Source: Prevotella sp. UBA1705 (GTDB lineage Bacteria > Bacteroidota > Bacteroidia > Bacteroidales > Bacteroidaceae). Taken from it: a stretch of DNA of 27,623 bases. The stretch lies in the NCBI GenBank assembly GCA_002317385.1, contig DCJH01000018.1, positions 18,630 through 46,252 of the forward strand, read 5' to 3'. This document shows positions 23,423 to 27,623 of the stretch, one piece after another. A program made the position numbers and the translations under genes. The notes under the pieces were generated by a model that did not search any database, was not told the origin of the DNA, and was given only the letters and a program-made list of their open reading frames with translations. Within the stretch, counting starts at the first letter, position 1. Each line of letters opens with the position of its first letter.

Positions 23423-24469
23423 CTAATTCCAGTGAGTCATGTCGCGCGTCTTTTCCACCTGCGTCTCGATGGCATCGGGCAGATTGCAGAAGAAGTCTAT
23501 ACCCGTTCGCTTCTCCAATTCGTCGATGGTAATATACTCTGTGGTACTTCCTCCGGCATGCGGCGACCACACACCGATGGCCGTGTAGCTATTGCTGCTC
23601 TTCGAATAGTAGAGCAACGCCATGTAGAAGAACTTGGGAACGATGAGCCCTGTGTTGGTATAAGTCATGATATTGGCATCGTCTATCGTTGCCGCCTTCA
23701 CCACATAGAGGGTGTCTTGGCTGCCCGAGGCAGGAGCCCAAGAGCCTCTTACTTTTCCTTCAAGGGTGGCCCATACTCCGCCATTGTGGTCTTGATTCTG
23801 AGGTTGCATATTGCTCAGCAGGAAGGTTTGGTTGTTTTGCTCCACCGAACAGAGCCTGTCGCCCGATGGGCAAAGGTGTCCGCGCGAATATCCCGTGCCG
23901 CTATAGTCGCTCAATGTAGTGCGATACTCCGATGGAATGGCCTCATCTTCGGCGAAAGAATCCTGTCTGCCGACGTTCTTCTGCATGTTGGCAGGGTAGA
24001 GTTCGTAGCAAGTCCAACGGTTGGCACGCTTGGTTCCATCCCATTCCAGGGAGTAGGTGATGCCGTATTGGGGCGTGGAGTGGGTTACTTCGAATGTTAC
24101 ATTCGCTCCCGAATAGAGCTTGGGAAACTCCAGTCGCCATGCTTCGGCGTTGCGTGTAAGGTCGGTTGTGTTGTTCTTATTGACGTTTACGGTGTCGTTT
24201 TCGCCCGGAGTAACCGTCTCCCACCATACGATTTGCTTGACCTGAGAGTAGAGATAGTCGGTAGAAGTGGCGTTCGACTGATAGATCTTGATACCCAACG
24301 TATCGCCGTTGGGGGTATAGATGATGCGGATACTGTCCTCCGAGGTCTGCTTAAAACTAAAGCTTACGTCGGTCTTCAGCGTCACGGTCTTAATCTTTCT
24401 GGTGGTCTGGGCACTGGCGCTCATAGCCATCAGCAGTGTGAACAGGAAATATAGTTGTCTTTTCATCAT
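23423..24469 (-). CDS. Secreted DNA/RNA non-specific endonuclease
   Basis: A 348-residue exported nuclease of the beta-beta-alpha-metal (NUC/Serratia) family. A Sec signal peptide (LYFLFTLLMAMSASA, cleavage about residue 20) is followed by a ~90-residue N-terminal region of unknown role and the nuclease domain. The catalytic motif reads YSRGHLCPSGDR with His198 as general base; Asn229 and Glu237 in 'DHNGGVWATLEG' match the Mg-binding Asn and the active-site Glu of Serratia nuclease with the same spacing. The usual DRGH Asp is Ser here, as seen in many Bacteroidetes members. It starts 33 nt after the secreted protein gene on the same strand. Role could be nucleic-acid scavenging. A second Met directly follows the first. 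Confidence 0.93.
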   Translation of the reverse strand: MMKRQLYFLFTLLMAMSASAQTTRKIKTVTLKTDVSFSFKQTSEDSIRIIYTPNGDTLGIKIYQSNATSTDYLYSQVKQIVWWETVTPGENDTVNVNKNNTTDLTRNAEAWRLEFPKLYSGANVTFEVTHSTPQYGITYSLEWDGTKRANRWTCYELYPANMQKNVGRQDSFAEDEAIPSEYRTTLSDYSGTGYSRGHLCPSGDRLCSVEQNNQTFLLSNMQPQNQDHNGGVWATLEGKVRGSWAPASGSQDTLYVVKAATIDDANIMTYTNTGLIVPKFFYMALLYYSKSSNSYTAIGVWSPHAGGSTTEYITIDELEKRTGIDFFCNLPDAIETQVEKTRDMTHWN

Positions 24470-24484
24470 GTAAATCTTGATTAG

Positions 24485-24501
24485 AAGGGTACGCGTCCCC
24501 G
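24485..24501. repeat. 17-bp repeat, copy 1
   Basis: AAGGGTACGCGTCCCCG, between the secreted-protein stop codon and the nuclease start. It matches 26066-26082 at 15 of 17 positions. Confidence 0.45.
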
Positions 24502-24502
24502 G

Positions 24503-25762
24503 TTATTTCACATATTTCTTTCCGTTCACAATGTATATACCCTTGGGCAGATTCGTGGGATTAACCCTACGTCCCATGAGGTCATAGACAGGTGTAGACT
24601 CCGTAATCTCAATTGAAAGAATACCCTCAATGCCCATTGACAGGCTGATAGGCAAGAACTCTGCGTCGGTCGGGAAGGTGGGATTTCCCACTCTGGTTAC
24701 CGTCTTGTTGTATATGGGGCTGAGCCGATCGCCGTCGGTGGCTGTGGAATTCACTATTCCCGAGATGGTGTACACCTGTCCGGCGACGGGCGTTGTGTAG
24801 TGACTCGTGTTGAAACTGTTCACCACTTTCACTACGCCCATATCGTCGGTGCCATTGTTGGCGTCGGTCATGGTGATGTTGTTGATAGTTACCCAGTCGG
24901 CGTAATGCTGGCTTTGCTCGGCCGAAGTGATGACTCTCGGCTCCACATTAGGCTCTGTCACAGGTTCGGCAATGGCCAGAAGGGTGGTGTTGGTATTAGC
25001 TGTCGACTTGAGTACAGGCATGTTTCCAACAGTGGATTTCTGTCCGGTAATGTATCCGGCAATATGCTGATTGTAGGCCATGGCCGGCATCTTGTCGAAA
25101 CCGTAGAAGCAGATGGCTCCCGAATTATCACGGATATAGGCGTTCTTGCCATAGACAAAGGTCACCCGTGCCTCGTCTTCGTCGCCGAGATAGAGCTGGG
25201 CTTCAGTGCCGTCGGCCAGTGCATTGAAGGCAGCCAGGCCCTGAACCATGGGGATGGTGATCGTGCCGTCACCGCCGTTGCCATCAGGAGAATAGACCAC
25301 TCGGATGGCTTTGATGTATAAAGCCTTGGCTGAGGTGGGAGAATAAATGAGTTTGATTTCGCCCGAAGCATTGCCCGTGAAGGTGGCTTGGGTCACTGTT
25401 GTGGTCACAGTGTAGGTATTTCCGAAGGCATTTCCACCCACGGTGACGTTCAAATAGCCTGCATAGCCACTGGCTCCACCAGTTGTTACGTCGATTTCTG
25501 ATATCGTTCCACTGAAACCGGAAGTAGAGAGGATCAACTCCGTAGCGGGATTTGCCTTGCTGCCTATCTGCTGTCCGTTGGTCGAATTGTATCCAAAATA
25601 GCCCGCATTGGTCGTGAGCGTCCAGTTGATTCCGCCGAGCGACTGGGTGCCCGCCCCACTGAACGGGGCAGAGGTAAACTCGTAATTATATTCATCTGCT
25701 GCGACATGGGTGGCCGACAGAGACAGCATGAGAAATACGAGGAGGTGTAAATGTTTCATCAT
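24503..25762 (-). CDS. Secreted protein with C-terminal sorting-like tail
   Basis: A 419-residue exported protein of unknown function. The N-terminus (MMKHLHLLVFLMLSLSATHVAA) is a Sec signal peptide. Residues ~25-155 look like a beta-sandwich adhesion or carbohydrate-binding-like domain rich in Gly, Thr and Ser. Residues ~170-330 resemble Bacteroidetes OB-fold secreted modules ('EARVTFVYGKNAYIRDNSGAICFYGF', 'QHIAGYITGQKSTVGNMPVL'). The last ~30 residues (PVYDLMGRRVNP..PKGIYIVNGKKYVK) match the short C-terminal domains of Prevotella secreted proteins, like those recognised by the type IX secretion system. It is the first gene of a unit with the nuclease; OB folds often bind nucleic acid, so it may help the nuclease (inference). 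Confidence 0.8.
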   Translation of the reverse strand: MMKHLHLLVFLMLSLSATHVAADEYNYEFTSAPFSGAGTQSLGGINWTLTTNAGYFGYNSTNGQQIGSKANPATELILSTSGFSGTISEIDVTTGGASGYAGYLNVTVGGNAFGNTYTVTTTVTQATFTGNASGEIKLIYSPTSAKALYIKAIRVVYSPDGNGGDGTITIPMVQGLAAFNALADGTEAQLYLGDEDEARVTFVYGKNAYIRDNSGAICFYGFDKMPAMAYNQHIAGYITGQKSTVGNMPVLKSTANTNTTLLAIAEPVTEPNVEPRVITSAEQSQHYADWVTINNITMTDANNGTDDMGVVKVVNSFNTSHYTTPVAGQVYTISGIVNSTATDGDRLSPIYNKTVTRVGNPTFPTDAEFLPISLSMGIEGILSIEITESTPVYDLMGRRVNPTNLPKGIYIVNGKKYVK

Positions 25763-25824
25763 ATTCGTCTCGTTTATTTTAAAGAAAAATCATATTATAA
25801 AATGGTTCCTATTGTTTTTAGTCG

Positions 25825-25979
25825 TCACAGGTGGCCTGTTTGCCGGTCGAAAACTCTTGGCTGGACCATGATTTCTATCCCAGAAAATCGGCCTCTCGGT
25901 GAGGTTGTCATGACTGCAGGCCCAGACGGTTCGGCTGTGGGTAGCTGGACTGTCGGTCGAGGGGGTGACACGGTATCAT
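25825..25979 (-). other. Two overlapping short reading frames in the mRNA leader
   Basis: Within the leader of the secreted-protein gene, a 23-codon frame (25979-25908, starts MIPCHPL) ends in an ATGA overlap with a 28-codon frame (25911-25825, starts MTTSPRGRFSG). Overlap and position suggest possible upstream ORFs; codon evidence is too short to judge. The remaining gap 25763-26360 holds promoters and a repeat but no convincing gene. Confidence 0.3.
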
Positions 25980-25991
25980 GATTGGTGCCTA

Positions 25992-26021
25992 CAAAGATAA
26001 AGAATAAAATCGATATGGCAA
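25992..26021 (-). promoter_or_regulatory. Promoter of the secreted-protein/nuclease unit
   Basis: On the minus strand, TTG (26019-26021), a 19-nt spacer and TATCTTTG (25992-25999). Transcription would start near 25985, giving a leader of about 220 nt before the ATG at 25762. Confidence 0.65.
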
Positions 26022-26065
26022 GGAGTTTCAGCCTGTTAGATGAAGATTTTTAACCCTTTCGTATC

Positions 26066-26082
26066 AAGGATACGCATCCCCG
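26066..26082. repeat. 17-bp repeat, copy 2
   Basis: AAGGATACGCATCCCCG, with an adjoining GTATC-AAG-GATAC dyad (26061-26073). The two differences from copy 1 are both G/A changes. Confidence 0.45.
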
Positions 26083-26292
26083 CCGCATGGTCACGTTCTC
26101 CTTTTGGTATGAAAAATCATGCAAAAACCGAGGTGTTCCAGCTTGTTGGGCTGTTGATAAAACTGAATAGGATTAATCATAAAATCGTAGCGGATAGAAC
26201 TATATTAACTACTCTAATCCTCGAAAGATAGCCGCAGATTCGAAATTTATTAATATTTCATGAATTTTCTTCGCAAAAAAAGATTAAATTTG

Positions 26293-26323
26293 TTGGAATA
26301 TATACATAAGTTTACTATCTTTG
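26293..26323 (+). promoter_or_regulatory. Promoter of the stand-alone HTH gene, with dyad
   Basis: TTG (26293-26295), a 20-nt spacer and TATCTTTG (26316-26323). The -7 box sits in the dyad CTATC-TTTGC-GATAG (26315-26329), which could be an operator. Confidence 0.7.
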
Positions 26324-26360
26324 CGATAGGTAAATACACATTGATTCAAAATTCTCAATT

Positions 26361-26843
26361 ATGGCAAAGTATAATATAACCAAGATTAAGGAGAAGGAAG
26401 CTTCCTACAGAACCCTGGTCAGCCCGCAGATGATGGATGAGCTTGAAGCGCGAATCAACGATATCATCATTATTCAGAAGAAGTACAGGGACAAGAATTA
26501 CTCGGCCAAGCGACTCTCTGAAGATTTGGGAACCAATACCCGTTATATTTCTGCTGTGGTCAATGTCAGATTCCACATGAACTACACGTCGTTAGTAAAT
26601 GCCCACCGTATCCGAGAGGCCATGACTCTCTTGGTGGACAAGCGCTACAAGGACCTGACTATGGAAGAGATTTCCGACATGGTGGGATTCTCCAACAGGC
26701 AGTCGTTCTATGCTTCGTTCTACAAACTCAACGGCATTACTCCGCGCGACTACAAGATGCAGCAGCTGGAGGTTCATCCGGTTCTCTCAGAGACTCCCAA
26801 GAAGAGAGGGCGCAAACCAGGCACCAGAAACAAGCAAAAATAG
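26361..26843 (+). CDS. Stand-alone AraC-type HTH protein with AT-hook-like tail
   Basis: A 160-residue DNA-binding protein without a sensing domain. Residues ~45-135 form the AraC/XylS double HTH: 'YSAKRLSEDLGTNTRYISAVVNVRFHMNYTSLVNAHRIREAM' and 'LTMEEISDMVGFSNRQSFYASFYKLNGITPRDYK'. The N-terminal 40 residues (ITKIKEKEASYRTLVSPQMMDELEARINDIII) may be a helical oligomerisation segment. The C-terminus KKRGRKPGTRNKQK contains an RGRKPG core like an AT-hook, which would add minor-groove binding. It has its own consensus promoter overlapped by a dyad, suggesting autoregulation (inference). The single-domain form suggests a constitutive or partner-controlled regulator rather than a sugar sensor. 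Confidence 0.88.
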   Translation: MAKYNITKIKEKEASYRTLVSPQMMDELEARINDIIIIQKKYRDKNYSAKRLSEDLGTNTRYISAVVNVRFHMNYTSLVNAHRIREAMTLLVDKRYKDLTMEEISDMVGFSNRQSFYASFYKLNGITPRDYKMQQLEVHPVLSETPKKRGRKPGTRNKQK

Positions 26844-26883
26844 GATATGACTTTTGTCCTATTCTAACCTGACCCTTAAAACA

Positions 26884-26918
26884 GTGACAGTAGCAACGGG
26901 ATGAATTGCTACTGTCAC
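26884..26918. terminator. Bidirectional terminator
   Basis: Perfect 13-bp stem (26884-26896, 26906-26918), 9-nt loop. TGTTTT follows on the minus strand; on the plus strand TTGTTTTG comes 6 nt later. It lies between two converging genes. Confidence 0.8.
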
Positions 26919-26946
26919 CGATAATTGTTTTGTCTTATTCCTTGGG

Positions 26947-27237
26947 TTAATACCTGTGTTCATCGTGTGGATAGTATCTCTCCGCCAGACGCGTTATGGC
27001 CTGTTTGTTGGGGATGAGCATGCCATAGGGGTTGCGTTTGATGAGCTGGGGCAGGGCATAGAACTCGCAACTCTGGCATGCTTCGCGTGTATCGATCACT
27101 GTAGTCATCAGTTCTGGCTGGATGGCCAGTAGCGCGTTCTTGGGGTAGCTGTCTATGTTTTGGATGTATTTCCACAGGATGTCTGTCAACTCCAGGATGT
27201 AGGACTTGATGTCACCGAACTTATTCGATATATTCAT
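26947..27237 (-). CDS. Small protein of unknown function
   Basis: A 96-residue predicted cytoplasmic protein I do not recognise. It starts MNISNKFGDIKSYILELTD, is mostly helical in the first half, then has 'NALLAIQPELMTTVIDTREACQSCEFYALPQLIKRNPYGMLIPNKQAITRLAERYY'. The CQSC pair could bind metal or form a disulfide, but only two cysteines are present. The start at 27237 is preferred because the longer frame to 27291 begins upstream of the -7 box. A near-perfect promoter in front and a strong terminator behind support a real single-gene unit. Conserved hypothetical status is a guess. Confidence 0.7.
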   Translation of the reverse strand: MNISNKFGDIKSYILELTDILWKYIQNIDSYPKNALLAIQPELMTTVIDTREACQSCEFYALPQLIKRNPYGMLIPNKQAITRLAERYYPHDEHRY

Positions 27238-27264
27238 AGTTTTCAATTTATTGATTTCACCTGC

Positions 27265-27295
27265 CAAAAATACGTACTTTTTCCTGATCATCCAA
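27265..27295 (-). promoter_or_regulatory. Promoter of the unknown small-protein gene
   Basis: On the minus strand, TTG (27293-27295), a 20-nt spacer and TATTTTTG (27265-27272), about 28 nt before the ATG. Confidence 0.65.
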
Positions 27296-27452
27296 GGGTC
27301 GTGTGTGTTATTTAGCTTAGTTTGAACTACGTTAAGTAAACAATATGAAACAGATGCTAAGGAATATGGAGAGTGTATAAGTAATGTGAACTATGTTTAC
27401 AATGTGTTTCGTTTTCACGTTATCTCCGGGCCGTCAGCTCTCGTTGTCTGAG

Positions 27453-27494
27453 GCAAAAGCAAAGACCGAAACCTGGAATTCAGGCTTCGGTCTT
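27453..27494 (-). terminator. Terminator of the tRNA unit
   Basis: A 14-bp stem (27462-27475 with 27481-27494) and 5-nt loop, followed on the minus strand by TTGCTTTTGCC. It begins 8 nt after the tRNA-Glu 3' end. The stretch 27300-27450 upstream of it shows nothing I can name. Confidence 0.75.
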
Positions 27495-27501
27495 ATTGAA
27501 G

Positions 27502-27573
27502 TAGTCGATAGGGGAATCGAACCCCTATGCCAAGATTGAGAATCTTGTATCCTAACCATTAGATGAATCGACC
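27502..27573 (-). tRNA. tRNA-Glu (anticodon CTC)
   Basis: A 72-nt cloverleaf on the minus strand: acceptor GGTCGAT pairing with ATCGACT (G-U at the first pair), TC at positions 8-9, anticodon stem CAAGA/TCTTG with loop TTCTCAA giving anticodon CTC, T-arm AGGGG-TTCGATT-CCCCT, discriminator A. The CCA end is not encoded. Confidence 0.92.
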
Positions 27574-27593
27574 ATTTGAGGTTGTCCTTGAAG

Positions 27594-27623
27594 CGGAAGC
27601 GGGGGGATTCGAACCCCCGGTAC
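27594..27623 (-). tRNA. tRNA, 3' part only (probably Ser)
   Basis: On the minus strand: T-arm GGGGG-TTCGAAT-CCCCC, acceptor 3' strand CGCTTCC and discriminator G, with no encoded CCA. G73 suggests tRNA-Ser, but the anticodon is beyond the window edge. It is 20 nt upstream of tRNA-Glu and likely on the same transcript. Confidence 0.75.

Noticed and set aside
25751..25981. 76-codon plus-strand frame upstream of the secreted gene
   Set aside because: No domain or signal pattern, starts inside the secreted-protein gene on the opposite strand and lies over its leader.
26040..26231. 63-codon plus-strand frame in the gap before the HTH gene
   Set aside because: No promoter box in front, no recognisable motif, and composition unlike neighbouring proteins.

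Overview
The window reads as a chromosomal segment of a Bacteroidetes bacterium, most likely Prevotella or a close relative (genus-level placement is inference). Most promoters that can be recognised carry the Bacteroidetes-type -7 box TAnnTTTG, several with a TTTG or TTG box 18-20 nt upstream. Shine-Dalgarno sequences are mostly absent. Protein content (DUF4250, DUF5107-TPR, GYF_2/DUF4339, TIGR02757, AzlCD, secreted proteins ending in a 'PVYDLMGRRV...GIYIVNGKKYVK'-like tail) also fits that group. Both ends of the window cut through tRNA genes.

Left part (1-8900): a truncated tRNA with its own promoter; a minus-strand glmS followed by a membrane-anchored GYF_2 protein; a plus-strand small-RNA candidate (promoter plus a very strong intrinsic terminator, no gene between) divergent from glmS; a DUF4250 gene; then a plus-strand run of a WbpM/CapD-type nucleotide-sugar dehydratase, an NTP_transf_5 nucleotidyltransferase, a haemolysin-III/PAQR membrane protein and a VOC/glyoxalase-like protein, closed by an intrinsic terminator.

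Middle (8900-16900): an AraC regulator diverges from a sugar-porter MFS transporter that is followed by a 1096-residue DUF5107-TPR protein, which looks like a carbohydrate uptake/handling module. It converges on an xpt/xanthine-uracil permease purine-salvage pair; a single 15-bp hairpin covers both converging stop codons. A TIGR02757 protein follows.

Right part (17000-27623): a thioredoxin lipoprotein gene with a small MarR-like regulator; bcp-azlC-azlD; a GDP-mannose supply pair (manC-manA) behind tandem promoters embedded in a long inverted repeat; a voltage-gated-type potassium channel with an unusual C-terminal zinc ribbon; a secreted protein plus secreted DNA/RNA non-specific nuclease pair behind a 220-nt leader; a stand-alone AraC-type HTH protein with an AT-hook-like tail; a small unknown protein; and tRNA-Glu plus a truncated tRNA (probably Ser).

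glmS, the WbpM-like dehydratase and manC-manA all feed amino-sugar and nucleotide-sugar pools for cell wall and surface glycans. No CRISPR array, transposase, phage gene or integrase is visible; the window is largely core chromosome. The best leads for something undescribed are the orphan RNA candidate next to glmS, the DUF5107 module, the palindromic tandem promoter of manC, the secreted-nuclease leader and two families of intergenic repeats.
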